NCBI GenBank assembly: GCA_038255255.1
Contig: JBBSLL010000001.1
Span: 1 to 64,000, forward strand
Direction of reading: 5' to 3'
Source of the DNA: JBBQNY01 sp038255255
GTDB lineage: Bacteria > Pseudomonadota > Gammaproteobacteria > Xanthomonadales > Ahniellaceae
Length of the DNA: 64,000 nt
This document shows positions 9,624-18,202 of the stretch, piece by piece. Position 1 is the first letter of the stretch. Each line of letters starts with the position of its first letter. The notes below the pieces were generated by a model that had not been told where the DNA came from, did not search any database, and saw only the letters and a list, made by a program, of their open reading frames with translations. A program made the translations under genes and the position numbers.

Positions 9624-11621
9624 ATGCCCACCCGCCGAGAACTGGCCAATGCCGTGCGCGCCCTCGCCATGGACGCGGTGCAGGCCGCCAACTCCGGCCA
9701 TCCCGGCATGCCGATGGGAATGGCCGATATCGCCGAAGTGTTGTGGAACGAGTTCTACCGGCACAACCCGGCCAATCCGAAATGGTTCAACCGCGACCGC
9801 TTCGTGCTGTCGAATGGGCATGGGTCGATGCTCCACTATGCGTTGCTGCATCTGTCGGGCTACGACCTGCCGATGGAAGAGATCAGGCGGTTCCGGCAGT
9901 TGCACTCGAAGACGGCGGGCCACCCCGAAGCCGGGGAAACGCCTGGCGTCGAGACCACCACTGGGCCGCTGGGCCAGGGTTTTGCCAACGCGGTCGGCAT
10001 GGCGCTCGCGGAGAAGCTTCTCGCGCTGGAGTTCAACCGCGGCGAGCAGTTCGTCGTCGATCACCATACCTTCGTGCTGATGGGCGACGGTTGCCTGATG
10101 GAAGGCATCTCGCACGAGGCCGCGTCCCTCGCTGGCACACTCAAGCTCGGCAAGCTCATCGCGATCTGGGATGACAACTCCATCTCGATCGACGGCAACG
10201 TGGCCGGCTGGTTCAACGACGACACGCCGGCGCGATTCGAAGCGTATGGCTGGCACGTGGTGCGCGATGTCGACGGCCACGACAGCAACGCAATCTATCG
10301 CGCGCTCGAGGAAGCGAAGGACGAAGAAGAGCGACCGACCCTCATCTGCGCGCGCACCATCATCGGCTACGGGTCGCCGAACAAGGCCGGCAAGGAGTCG
10401 TCGCACGGTGCCGCGCTCGGGTCTGCGGAAGTCGCGGCCGCGCGCGCGCAACTCGAATGGCCGCACGAGCCTTTCGTCATTCCCGACGAGATCTACCTCG
10501 GCTGGCGCGCAACGCACACCGGCCCGGCACACGAGCACCAGTGGAACGAGGTGTTCGATGCTTACGCGCGCGAATATCCCGAACTCGCTGCGGAACTGAC
10601 GCGCCGCGCCCGCGCGGAACTCCCGGAAGATTTTGCCGACGAGGCCGCGCGCTATATCGCGAAGCTGCAGCTCGAGGGCCCGAGCATCGCCTCGCGCAAG
10701 GCCTCGCAGATGGCGCTCGACGCGTTCGGGCCGCTATTGCCGGAACTGATTGGAGGTTCGGCGGATCTCGCGCACTCCAACCTCACGTTGTGGAAAGGAT
10801 CCCGTGACGTGAACACTCCCGGGGCCGCGGGCAACTACGTGTATTACGGCGTGCGCGAGTTCGCCATGACGGCGATCAGCAACGGGCTCGCGCTGCACGG
10901 CGGCTTCATTCCGTACGACGCGACGTTCCTGGTGTTCTCGGACTACGCGCGCAACGCGGTGCGCATGAGCGCATTGATCCCGGCCGCCGCGATCCACGTC
11001 TACACGCACGATTCGATCGGCCTCGGTGAGGATGGCCCGACGCACCAGCCCATCGAGCATCTCGCATCCCTGCGCCTGATCCCGAACAACCCGGTGTGGC
11101 GGCCGTGCGATGCGGTCGAAAGCGCGGTCGCGTGGCGATGCGCGCTCGAGCGCCGCAATGGGCCCACCTGCCTCGTGTTCTCGCGCCAGGCGCTGGCGCA
11201 CCAGCACCGCGACGCGCGCCAGGTCGAAGACATCGCGCGTGGTGGCTACGTCCTGCTCGATCCGCTCGATGCGAAAGTGACGCTGATGCTCATCGCGACC
11301 GGGTCGGAGGTTGAGCTCGCGATGGAGGCCGCGCGTCATCTGACGCAGCAGGGCGTCGGGGTGCGCGTGGTGTCGATGCCGTGCACGCGCGTGTTCGATG
11401 AACAGCCGCTCGAGTACCGGGAAGGCGTGCTGCCCTCGTGGTGCCGGAGGCGCGTCGCCGTCGAGGCGGGGGTAAGCGACTTCTGGCGCAAGTACGTGGG
11501 CTTAGACGGTGCGGTTGTCGGCATCGACACCTTCGGTGCCTCCGCCCCGGCCGAAGAGTTGTTCCCGCACTTCGGCTTCACCGTCGAGGCGGTCCTCGCC
11601 GCGGCCCGCGACCTCGCCTGA
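9624..11621 (+). CDS. tkt: Transketolase
   Basis: Thiamine-diphosphate enzyme moving two-carbon units between sugar phosphates in the pentose phosphate pathway. At 665 residues it has the usual full length. The N-terminus 'RRELANAVRALAMDAV' with 'ANSGHPGMPMGMADIA' is characteristic; the ThDP motif begins at G154-D155-G156 ('GDGCLMEGISHEAAS') and ends with 'DDNSISIDG'. The pyrimidine domain contains 'VYTHDSIGLGEDGPTHQP'. The ATG at 9624 gives the conserved N-terminus; the frame is open further upstream, but that part looks non-coding. The gene is monocistronic, ending at an inverted repeat shared with the convergent mtfA. Confidence 0.96.
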   Translation: MPTRRELANAVRALAMDAVQAANSGHPGMPMGMADIAEVLWNEFYRHNPANPKWFNRDRFVLSNGHGSMLHYALLHLSGYDLPMEEIRRFRQLHSKTAGHPEAGETPGVETTTGPLGQGFANAVGMALAEKLLALEFNRGEQFVVDHHTFVLMGDGCLMEGISHEAASLAGTLKLGKLIAIWDDNSISIDGNVAGWFNDDTPARFEAYGWHVVRDVDGHDSNAIYRALEEAKDEEERPTLICARTIIGYGSPNKAGKESSHGAALGSAEVAAARAQLEWPHEPFVIPDEIYLGWRATHTGPAHEHQWNEVFDAYAREYPELAAELTRRARAELPEDFADEAARYIAKLQLEGPSIASRKASQMALDAFGPLLPELIGGSADLAHSNLTLWKGSRDVNTPGAAGNYVYYGVREFAMTAISNGLALHGGFIPYDATFLVFSDYARNAVRMSALIPAAAIHVYTHDSIGLGEDGPTHQPIEHLASLRLIPNNPVWRPCDAVESAVAWRCALERRNGPTCLVFSRQALAHQHRDARQVEDIARGGYVLLDPLDAKVTLMLIATGSEVELAMEAARHLTQQGVGVRVVSMPCTRVFDEQPLEYREGVLPSWCRRRVAVEAGVSDFWRKYVGLDGAVVGIDTFGASAPAEELFPHFGFTVEAVLAAARDLA

Positions 11622-11645
11622 CAGCGGTTTTCGCGAGGAGTCGCA

Positions 11646-11704
11646 GGAGCGACGCGAGTCGCGATGGTCCATCCACCCCTAGGATAGGCGAGTTGCGTCG
11701 CTCC
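11646..11704. repeat. Imperfect inverted repeat between tkt and mtfA
   Basis: Two 17-base arms match at 15 positions in inverted orientation (GGAGCGACGC plus AGTCGC against its complement, 25 bases apart). It sits between two convergent genes, so it could end transcription from both sides, but it has no clean T tract. Confidence 0.6.
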
Positions 11705-11720
11705 CGAAAAAGACCAGGGC

Positions 11721-12470
11721 TCAGCCTATCTCGACGCGGTAGTAATCGCGCAGCGCGGCGTGAACCAGGGGCAGGTGCTCGCGCAGGACGTCAGGGGCGG
11801 AAAAGTAGTACTCCGTGACCACCGCGAAGAATTCGTCGGGACCCTCCGCGGCGTACGGATCGATCGCCGTTTCTTCGTCGCGATCCACCGCGGCCACGAG
11901 CGCATCGTAGGCCGGCTGCATGGCCTGCCGCCATTTTCCGAGCGCGGTTGCGTCGAGCGGCGGAGTTCCATCCAGCACACCGTCGAGCAGGTCGAGCTTG
12001 TGTGCGATCTCGTGTGCGATGACGTTGCAGCCCGCGAAAGGGTCGGCGAGGTCTGCCTCGATGGCTGCCCAGGAAAGGATGATCGGGCCGTGGCTCCACG
12101 CCTCACCATCCAGCTCGTCGTCCCACTCGGTGACGACTTCCTCGGCTTCATCGTGTTCGTGGCGCCGCACCCGGAAAGTGCCCGGATACAGAACCACGTC
12201 GTGCCAACCGCGCCACGCGCTGCGGCCGCGCGCCAGCAGCGGCAGGCAACACGAGATCGCGACCAAAAGGCGCCGCTCGTCTGATATCTCGAGGTCCTGG
12301 ACGGCGACGATATGCTTGTCGCGAAGGAACGCGGAGGCGAGCGTCTGCAATCGCGCGAGTTCAGCGGAGTCGAGGCCATCGAGCAGCCGCATACGCCGGC
12401 GGGCCGCTTCCCAGGTCTCGTCGGAAAAGACGCGCTGGGCGCGTAATCCCTGCCACCAGCGTCGAATCAC
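11721..12470 (-). CDS. mtfA: MtfA-type zinc peptidase (M90 family)
   Basis: A 249-residue cytosolic protein of the MtfA family. In E. coli MtfA binds the glucose regulator Mlc and has aminopeptidase activity. The zinc site HEIAHKLD is at residues 153-160, with a probable third ligand in 'DEFFAVVTEYYF' near the C-terminus. 'FLRDKHIVAVQDLEISDE' and 'LYPGTFRV' also match the family. Translation appears to begin with GTG at 12470. No glucose-regulator gene is nearby, so the link to sugar regulation here is only by family. Confidence 0.88.
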   Translation of the reverse strand: MIRRWWQGLRAQRVFSDETWEAARRRMRLLDGLDSAELARLQTLASAFLRDKHIVAVQDLEISDERRLLVAISCCLPLLARGRSAWRGWHDVVLYPGTFRVRRHEHDEAEEVVTEWDDELDGEAWSHGPIILSWAAIEADLADPFAGCNVIAHEIAHKLDLLDGVLDGTPPLDATALGKWRQAMQPAYDALVAAVDRDEETAIDPYAAEGPDEFFAVVTEYYFSAPDVLREHLPLVHAALRDYYRVEIG

Positions 12471-12554
12471 TCCGGGTGAACGCGACGGGCGTCACCCGTC
12501 AACGCGGCCGTCCTGAGGAACACGGGAGCTCCGAGCGGACCGCGGATCGACGCG

Positions 12555-12866
12555 TTACTTGAAGGTGCCGGGAAGAAAAGACTTCCAGCGGCCACGGGGC
12601 TCACCGGCGGCGTCGCCACCACCGCCACGCGAACCACCCCCGCCGGCAGCGGCCGGCGCTGGTGCGGTGGGACGGACGCTGTGGGCGCTCCGTGCCTTGG
12701 GCCTGGTCGCAGACGACTGCTCTGCGTCGGGTGCCACCGAAATCTCACTGCCGATGGCATTGCAGAGTGTCTGGGCGGAAGGCTCGCGTACGCCTGCATG
12801 AGCGTCGGCGCAGGCAGCCAGCACGAGGGTTGCGAGCAGTCCTGTGCCGATCCGGGAGAGTGACAT
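12555..12866 (-). CDS. Small glycine-rich lipoprotein, function unknown
   Basis: A 103-residue predicted lipoprotein. The signal peptide 'MSLSRIGTGLLATLVLAAC' ends in a lipobox. The C-terminal half is low-complexity, rich in Ala, Pro and Gly, with a stretch of about a dozen mostly Gly residues before 'GRWKSFLPGTFK'. The ATG at 12866 is supported by an AGGAG site nine bases upstream on the coding strand. It is not recognised as a known family. It is divergent from the DhaL-DegV gene and follows mtfA at a distance of about 84 bases. Confidence 0.55.
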   Translation of the reverse strand: MSLSRIGTGLLATLVLAACADAHAGVREPSAQTLCNAIGSEISVAPDAEQSSATRPKARSAHSVRPTAPAPAAAGGGGSRGGGGDAAGEPRGRWKSFLPGTFK

Positions 12867-13099
12867 GGCCGCAAACTCCTGCGCCGGTGCTGGGGCGCGC
12901 TCAAAGGTCGAACGTCGAGATCTTTCAGGGATCACGTTGTGCGCGCCGGGTCCAGAAGCCACCCCGGCGTTGCAGGCGCGCCCGCGTCGAAGGATACCTG
13001 CAATCCGGAGCGGTCGCCTGTGCCGGCCGGACCGCCGTGGAAAAGCGCGCACCGCGCACTCTACACTCGCGTTCCCTGGAACTAGCGGAGTCGCATGGC

Positions 13100-14962
13100 A
13101 TGCGCGGCGTGTCCGGACATGCGGTGCGGCACGCGCTGATCGCGGGCATCGAGCGGGTGCAGGGCCGCCGCGAGGAACTCGATCGCATCAACGTGTTTCC
13201 GGTGGCCGATGGCGACACTGGCACCAACCTCGCCTTTACGCTGGCTGCGGTAGTCGACGCCGTGCGCGACGCAGCAGAGGCCAGTGCCGGGCTCTGCCTC
13301 AGGCGCGCCGCGGAGGCGGCGCTGGACGGCGCGCGCGGCAACTCCGGCACATTGATCGCGCAGTTTGCGCAAGGAGTATCCGAGAGCGTGGGAGACGCGC
13401 CGCGGCTGGACCTGCCTGCGCTGGCGCGCGCGGCTTCGAACGGAGCGCGATCCGCGCGCGACGCCGTGGCCGAGCCTCGGGAGGGCACCATGCTCTCGGT
13501 CTTCGCCGCATTCGCGGCGGCGCTCGATCGGGCCGCAGCTTCTTCCGCAACGGGCTTCCGCGAGGGATTCACGCTCGGCCTCGAACGGGCCCGCGAAGCG
13601 CTCGCGCGGACACCCGAGCAACTTGCCGTGTTGCGCGATGCGGGGGTCGTGGATGCAGGTGCATCGGGTTTCGTGGAAATGCTCGAGGGGATAAGCGCTT
13701 ATTGGCACAGCGGTCGAAGGGTCCACGCTGCGCGCCCCGCGCCTGGGGTCATCGCGGAGATGAGGGAGGCGACGCCGCGCGGGACGGCGCACTTCGCGCC
13801 GGATTCTCCGCAGAAGTACTGCACGGAGTGCCTGATTTCAGGTGCTGGTCTTGATCGCGTGAGCATCAGGCAGACGCTGTCGCGGCTTCCCCTGTCGAGC
13901 CTGGTCGTTGCCGGCAGCGACACCCGGGTACGCGTGCATGCGCACATCGACGCGCCGGGCGAACTGTTTCGCGCGGCTGAAGCTTTTGGCGACGTGTCTG
14001 GCCACAAGGCCGACGACATGCATGCGCAGGCCGCGAGCATGGCGTCGGACCAGGCCGTCGCGATCGTGGTCGATGGGGGCGCCGACGTGCCCATGGCGAT
14101 CGCGGACCGGCAGGGTCTGCACTGGGTGCCCGTGCGTGTCAGCTTCGGAACGCGCGACTACGTGGATCGCGTGTCGCTGACACCACCGGAGTTCTATGCG
14201 CTGATGCGCTCGGGTGAGCAACCACCGCCGCGCACCTCGCAGCCGCCGCCCGGCGATTTCGTGCGCGTGTTCGAATACCTGACCGCGCACGGTCACGACG
14301 TCGTGTATGTCGGACTCTCGCGCGCGGTGTCCGGAACACTGCAGGCGGGAGAGAGCGCGGCTTCGCGTGTGCGCAGCGAGCAGCGCATCGCCGCCATCGA
14401 CACGCGCTGCGCGTCGGTCGCGCAGGGCCTTGTCGCGATCGACGCGGCCGAGGCGGCTGCGCGCGGTTGCGACCTCAATGCCGTGGTCGCCCGTGTCGAA
14501 ACGATGCGTATGCGCACGCGCCTGTTCGCCTTGATCGCGGATCCTGCCTACGGCATCCGGGGCGGACGCGCGCCGAAACTCGCGGGTCCGCTCACGCGCT
14601 GGTTGCGCGTGCGGCTCATCATCGGAATGAATGCGCGCGGCCGCATGGCGCTGAGCGGCGTGCTTTGGGGCAATACGCGACTGGCGCAGCGCTTCGCCGC
14701 GTGGCTGGGTCGTCGTTGCCGGGGCGACGCGCGGTGGCGCATCAACATCGGTCACTGCGATGATCCCGGCGGCGCGTCGCAACTGGCCGAAGCGCTGCGC
14801 AGCCACATTCCTTCGATCGACGCGTGCTGGACAGGCGACGCGGGCACGGCCATTGGAGCGCATGCGGGCCCCGGCGCCCTCATCGTGGGCGTGCAGGAGT
14901 GCCTGGACCTTCCTGCAGTCGTCGGGCGGGGGTCCGGCGCTCGGCAGGAGCGCTCGTCGTGA
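13100..14962 (+). CDS. DhaL (DAK2)-DegV fusion: probable fatty acid kinase FakA/FakB-like protein
   Basis: A 620-residue cytosolic protein joining two parts that are separate in Firmicutes. Residues 1 to about 200 are a DhaL/DAK2 kinase domain with the nucleotide/Mg motif 'NVFPVADGDTGTN', 'ARGNSGTLIAQ' and 'DAGASGFVEMLEG'. Residues about 235-315 match the FakA middle domain ('KYCTECLI', 'SLVVAGSDTRVRVHAH', 'DDMHAQ'). From about 316 on it is a DegV/FakB lipid-binding domain ('TSQPPPGDF', 'GLSRAVSGTLQAGESAA', 'YGIRGGRAPKLAG'). In FakA/FakB systems the kinase phosphorylates a fatty acid held by FakB. The ATG at 13100 follows GGAG by nine bases. The stop codon overlaps the plsY start, whose product uses acyl-phosphate. 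The biochemical role here is inferred. Confidence 0.85.
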   Translation: MRGVSGHAVRHALIAGIERVQGRREELDRINVFPVADGDTGTNLAFTLAAVVDAVRDAAEASAGLCLRRAAEAALDGARGNSGTLIAQFAQGVSESVGDAPRLDLPALARAASNGARSARDAVAEPREGTMLSVFAAFAAALDRAAASSATGFREGFTLGLERAREALARTPEQLAVLRDAGVVDAGASGFVEMLEGISAYWHSGRRVHAARPAPGVIAEMREATPRGTAHFAPDSPQKYCTECLISGAGLDRVSIRQTLSRLPLSSLVVAGSDTRVRVHAHIDAPGELFRAAEAFGDVSGHKADDMHAQAASMASDQAVAIVVDGGADVPMAIADRQGLHWVPVRVSFGTRDYVDRVSLTPPEFYALMRSGEQPPPRTSQPPPGDFVRVFEYLTAHGHDVVYVGLSRAVSGTLQAGESAASRVRSEQRIAAIDTRCASVAQGLVAIDAAEAAARGCDLNAVVARVETMRMRTRLFALIADPAYGIRGGRAPKLAGPLTRWLRVRLIIGMNARGRMALSGVLWGNTRLAQRFAAWLGRRCRGDARWRINIGHCDDPGGASQLAEALRSHIPSIDACWTGDAGTAIGAHAGPGALIVGVQECLDLPAVVGRGSGARQERSS

Positions 14963-15603
14963 TGGAATCTTCCGCACTGGTGCTGTTCGGAATAGCGGCA
15001 TACCTGATGGGTTCCGTGTCGGGCAGTCTCCTGCTCGGTCGGGCCCGCGGAGTGGACATCCGTTCGCTCGGCAGCGGCAACGCCGGCGGCACCAATGCAT
15101 TCCGCACGCAGGGATTGCGGTTCGCGGCCGGCGTCATGGTCATCGACGTGGGCAAAGCGCTGCTCGCGGTCGCGCTCGCCCAATGGCTCGCGACCCGTTG
15201 GAATCTCGAACCCACCATGGCCGCGGTCATAGCGGCGATCAGCGTCCTGGTCGGTCACGTGTGGCCGGTCTACCACGGCTTTCGCGGGGGCAAGGGCGCG
15301 GCCACCGCCATTGGGGCTCTGCTGGTGCTGTGGCTGCAGGGTGCCCTGGTTGGCGTCGCGATCTGGATTCCCGTGCTCGTGCTCGGCGGATGGGTGAGCC
15401 TCGCCACCCTTGTTGCCGGATTCGCCGTGTTCCTCGCCAGTCTCCTGTGGTCCCCGCCCGAAGCACACCCGCAGCTCATTGCATACACCGGATTCGTGGC
15501 CGGCGCGATGCTGTGGACACACCGGACGAACATCGCGCGATTGTGCGAAGGACGCGAACATCGCTTCGAACGCGCACGACTGCTGCACCGCAGGCCGCGA
15601 TGA
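14962..15603 (+). CDS. plsY: Acyl-phosphate:glycerol-3-phosphate acyltransferase PlsY
   Basis: Inner-membrane enzyme making lysophosphatidic acid from acyl-phosphate and glycerol-3-phosphate, the first acylation in phospholipid synthesis. The 213 residues carry about five membrane segments and the three family motifs: 'GSGNAGGTNAFR' (usually GSGN-GATN), 'HVWPVYHGFRGGKGAAT' and 'HRTNIARLCEGREHR'. The start codon overlaps the stop of the DhaL-DegV gene by one base (TGATG), and the 3' end overlaps birA by four bases (ATGA), so the three genes are translationally coupled. Usually plsY stands alone or near other genes, so this pairing with a FakA/FakB-like fusion is notable. Confidence 0.93.
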   Translation: MESSALVLFGIAAYLMGSVSGSLLLGRARGVDIRSLGSGNAGGTNAFRTQGLRFAAGVMVIDVGKALLAVALAQWLATRWNLEPTMAAVIAAISVLVGHVWPVYHGFRGGKGAATAIGALLVLWLQGALVGVAIWIPVLVLGGWVSLATLVAGFAVFLASLLWSPPEAHPQLIAYTGFVAGAMLWTHRTNIARLCEGREHRFERARLLHRRPR

Positions 15604-16577
15604 CGGCCCCGAGCGAACTGATGCAGGTGCTGTCCGACGGTGCGCTTCATTCGGGCGCCGCGCTGGCGCAACGCTTCCGTGTGTCTCGTGCGGCTATCTG
15701 GAAACGCATCGGGCAACTGCGCTCGCATGGGGTGGCCATCGAGGCGGTGGCGGGGCGCGGCTACCGGTTGCTGCAACCGTGGCAGGCTCTCGAGCGCGAA
15801 AGGGTCCTGTGCAATCTGTCGCCCGCTACGCAACGGGCACTGGGTTCGCTGGCCATCGTGGCGACGACGGGATCGACGAACGATGACCTGCGCACTGCTG
15901 CCGCGGACCTCCCCGATCTGAGCGTGCTGGTTGCGGAACACCAGACCGACGGCCGCGGGCGGCGCGGACGGGAATGGGCTTCGCCGTTCGGTGGGGGGCT
16001 ATGGTTTTCGCTGCTCACGAAGAACGAGGGCGGAGTCGGGCAGTTGGGCGGGTTGAGCCTTGCCGTTGCGGTGCTCGTTGCGGAGGCGCTCGAGCAGGTT
16101 GGCGTGCCGTGCGTCGCACTGAAGTGGCCGAACGACGTGCTTCACGAGGGCCGCAAGCTCGGCGGCATCCTCATCGATCTCGCCGGAGACTGGCATGGCC
16201 CGAGCACTGCAGTCATCGGCATCGGCATCAACGTTGAGTTGCCAGCCGCCAGCCGGGCGTCCATTGCGCGGCCCAGCGTCGACCTGTCCGAGGCGCTTGG
16301 CCGGATACCGGACCGCAACCTCGTGCTGGCGCAGTTGCTCGATTCGCTGGTGCCGGGGCTGGCGTTGTTCCGTCGCGAAGGGCTGTCCGCGTTCGTGCAG
16401 CGCTGGGACGCTCGCGACGCATTGCGCGGACGCGCAGTGCGCATGGACAGCGGCGACTCCGGTATCGCCGAAGGGATCGACCTCGAGGGGCGACTGCGCC
16501 TGCGCACCGGTGCGACGTGCGTATCGATCGGCGCGGGCGAAGTCAGCGTGCTGATGGAGGGTCGACAGGATGGATGA
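15600..16577 (+). CDS. birA: Biotin--protein ligase / biotin operon repressor BirA
   Basis: Joins biotin to the biotin carrier protein of acetyl-CoA carboxylase and may repress biotin genes. The 325 residues start with a winged helix-turn-helix ('LAQRFRVSRAAIWKRIGQL'), then the ligase domain: 'STNDDL', the biotin-adenylate loop 'TDGRGRRGREW', 'GLWFSLL', 'LKWPNDVLHEGRKLGGILI' and 'GIGINV'. The small C-terminal SH3-like domain is present. The start codon overlaps the plsY stop (ATGA) and the end overlaps coaX by eight bases. The order birA-coaX-SPOR gene is also common in Xanthomonas relatives. Confidence 0.95.
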   Translation: MTAPSELMQVLSDGALHSGAALAQRFRVSRAAIWKRIGQLRSHGVAIEAVAGRGYRLLQPWQALERERVLCNLSPATQRALGSLAIVATTGSTNDDLRTAAADLPDLSVLVAEHQTDGRGRRGREWASPFGGGLWFSLLTKNEGGVGQLGGLSLAVAVLVAEALEQVGVPCVALKWPNDVLHEGRKLGGILIDLAGDWHGPSTAVIGIGINVELPAASRASIARPSVDLSEALGRIPDRNLVLAQLLDSLVPGLALFRREGLSAFVQRWDARDALRGRAVRMDSGDSGIAEGIDLEGRLRLRTGATCVSIGAGEVSVLMEGRQDG

Positions 16578-17364
16578 TCGCGAAACACTGCTGGTCGACA
16601 TCGGCAACACGCGGCTCAAGTGGTGCACGCTTGCCGACGCGGATGGTTCCGAACAGGGCGTGGGCGCGATTGCGCATGCGGAAAGCGACGTGGACGCGCA
16701 GTGGAAGCAGTGCCTGGTGGCGCGGCCGTGGCGCGGCATCTGGATAGCCAGTGTCGCGCGGCCGCCGTGGCTCGAGCGATTCGAGCAGTCCTGCAACCGC
16801 GTGGTGCCCGGAGTGCCCCGCCGGAGTGCGCGATCGCTCGCAGGATGCGGCGACCTGCGCGTTGCCTACCGCAACCCGGCGCAACTCGGCGTGGACAGAT
16901 TCCTGGCGATGATTGCCGCGCGCGGATTCTGGCCACGCGTACCCGTTCTCGTGGCGTCGGTCGGCAGTGCGCTCACCATCGATCTCATCGGGGCAGAGGG
17001 CGCGCACACGGGTGGGCTGATCGCGCCCACGCCACAGGCGATGCAACGCACGCTCGCAAGCCTCGCTCCGCAGCTTGCCGATCTTTCCTCCCTGCCGGCG
17101 GATGTGCCGGGGACGGAATTCGCGCTGGACACGGCAGGCGGCATCGCCAGCGGCTGCGCCTTTGCGGCCATTGGCCTCATCGAACACTGTCAACGCGCCG
17201 CGACCGAGCACGGCGTTGCTCCGGTGCTCGTGCTCACGGGAGGGGGCGCGGGCGCGCTGGCCCGACACTTCGGCGCAATGGCGACCTTCGTGCCGCAGCT
17301 GGTGCTCGCGGGACTGGCACGCTACGCAAGGCTCGGACTGCAGGACCACGACACGGCTGCATGA
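16570..17364 (+). CDS. coaX: Type III pantothenate kinase CoaX
   Basis: Phosphorylates pantothenate, the first step of coenzyme A synthesis; the type III enzymes use ASKHA-type folds. The 264 residues show the phosphate motif 'LLVDIGNTRLKW' at the start, 'AQLGVDRFLAM' in the middle and 'LTGGGAGALARHF' near the end. The second signature reads 'GSALTID', where relatives usually have GTA(L/I)T. It overlaps birA by eight bases, as is usual for this gene pair. Confidence 0.93.
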   Translation: MDDRETLLVDIGNTRLKWCTLADADGSEQGVGAIAHAESDVDAQWKQCLVARPWRGIWIASVARPPWLERFEQSCNRVVPGVPRRSARSLAGCGDLRVAYRNPAQLGVDRFLAMIAARGFWPRVPVLVASVGSALTIDLIGAEGAHTGGLIAPTPQAMQRTLASLAPQLADLSSLPADVPGTEFALDTAGGIASGCAFAAIGLIEHCQRAATEHGVAPVLVLTGGGAGALARHFGAMATFVPQLVLAGLARYARLGLQDHDTAA

Positions 17365-17378
17365 GCGGCAGCAGCCCC

Positions 17379-17384
17379 TACAAT
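17379..17384 (+). promoter_or_regulatory. Possible -10 element upstream of the SPOR gene
   Basis: TACAAT lies 27 bases before the SPOR gene start. No convincing -35 box is visible. The same hexamer recurs before the tRNA-Thr, trpS and the aldolase gene. Confidence 0.3.
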
Positions 17385-17410
17385 CCACGCTGGACGAAAG
17401 ACGGTCGCGC

Positions 17411-18061
17411 ATGTTCATTCGCTTGCTGCTGCTGCTCCTGCTCGCAGCCAATATCGGAGTCGCGACATGGCTCGTGCTGGCCCAACGGCAGCCGGCGCCG
17501 CGCCTGCCGTTGAGCGATCCGGGTGTGCCGCCCCTGGTCCTGCTCGCCGAGCGGGCACCACGCACCCCGAACCGGCCGGCGCCGCGCGCTCCCGCACCTC
17601 GGAATCTCACGTGCACGAGCCTGGGGCCGTTCGACACGCAAGCCGACCTGCGTGCGGCCATGAACGCCTTGACACCGGTTGTCGACCGGATCCAGTTTCG
17701 CGAGCGCGCGCGCACGCAGTCCTATGGCCACGTCGTTTTCCTGCCCGCGCAACCGTCGCGCGAAGCAGCGCTCGCGTTTGCGCGGCAGCTGTCGGCACGC
17801 GGCGTACGCGACTACTACGTGGTTTCGTCCGGCGACCAGCAGAACACGATCTCGCTCGGGTTGTTCCGCGAGGTCTCGAATGCGGAACGACGCAGGGCCG
17901 AACTCGCCGCGATGGGTTTCGACGCCGAAATCGCGGAGCGCACCGAGACGCGTCCCGAATATTTCCTCGACTACGCGCACGGCGCGGCGCGAAACGTCGA
18001 CTGGCGCACGCTACTGCCGGGCGCTCGGCGCCTGACCGAGCGGACCATTCCCTGCTTCTGA
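17411..18061 (+). CDS. SPOR domain membrane-anchored protein
   Basis: A 216-residue protein with one N-terminal membrane segment ('LLLLLLLAANIGVATWLVL'), a Pro/Ala/Arg-rich linker, and a C-terminal SPOR-like region from about residue 70 ('SLGPFDTQADLRAAMNAL', 'ISLGLFREVSNAERRRAEL'). SPOR domains bind denuded glycan strands of peptidoglycan, often at the division septum. The N-terminal segment likely leaves the domain in the periplasm. It lies 46 bases after coaX and just before tRNA-Thr. The exact role is not known. Confidence 0.8.
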   Translation: MFIRLLLLLLLAANIGVATWLVLAQRQPAPRLPLSDPGVPPLVLLAERAPRTPNRPAPRAPAPRNLTCTSLGPFDTQADLRAAMNALTPVVDRIQFRERARTQSYGHVVFLPAQPSREAALAFARQLSARGVRDYYVVSSGDQQNTISLGLFREVSNAERRRAELAAMGFDAEIAERTETRPEYFLDYAHGAARNVDWRTLLPGARRLTERTIPCF

Positions 18062-18082
18062 CGCGCATCGCGCCGCCCCCGC

Positions 18083-18088
18083 TACAAT
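18083..18088 (+). promoter_or_regulatory. Possible -10 element of the tRNA-Thr gene
   Basis: TACAAT ends 24 bases before the first base of the mature tRNA, a spacing compatible with a short 5' leader. No clear -35 box is seen. Confidence 0.35.
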
Positions 18089-18112
18089 CGCCCCCCATTG
18101 CTTCAAGCCGGA

Positions 18113-18188
<76 letters not shown>

Positions 18189-18202
18189 CAATCGGAATTC
18201 CC

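Noticed and set aside
6785..9709. A 974-codon open frame on the minus strand across the DAACS symporter and FG-GAP genes
   Set aside because: Low-complexity Arg/His/Gln-rich translation typical of an antisense frame in GC-rich DNA; it crosses two well-supported genes.
12662..13099. Upstream extension of the DhaL-DegV frame
   Set aside because: The extra 146 residues are Arg-rich and unlike any domain, and overlap the small lipoprotein gene on the other strand; the ATG at 13100 has a ribosome site and starts the DhaL domain.
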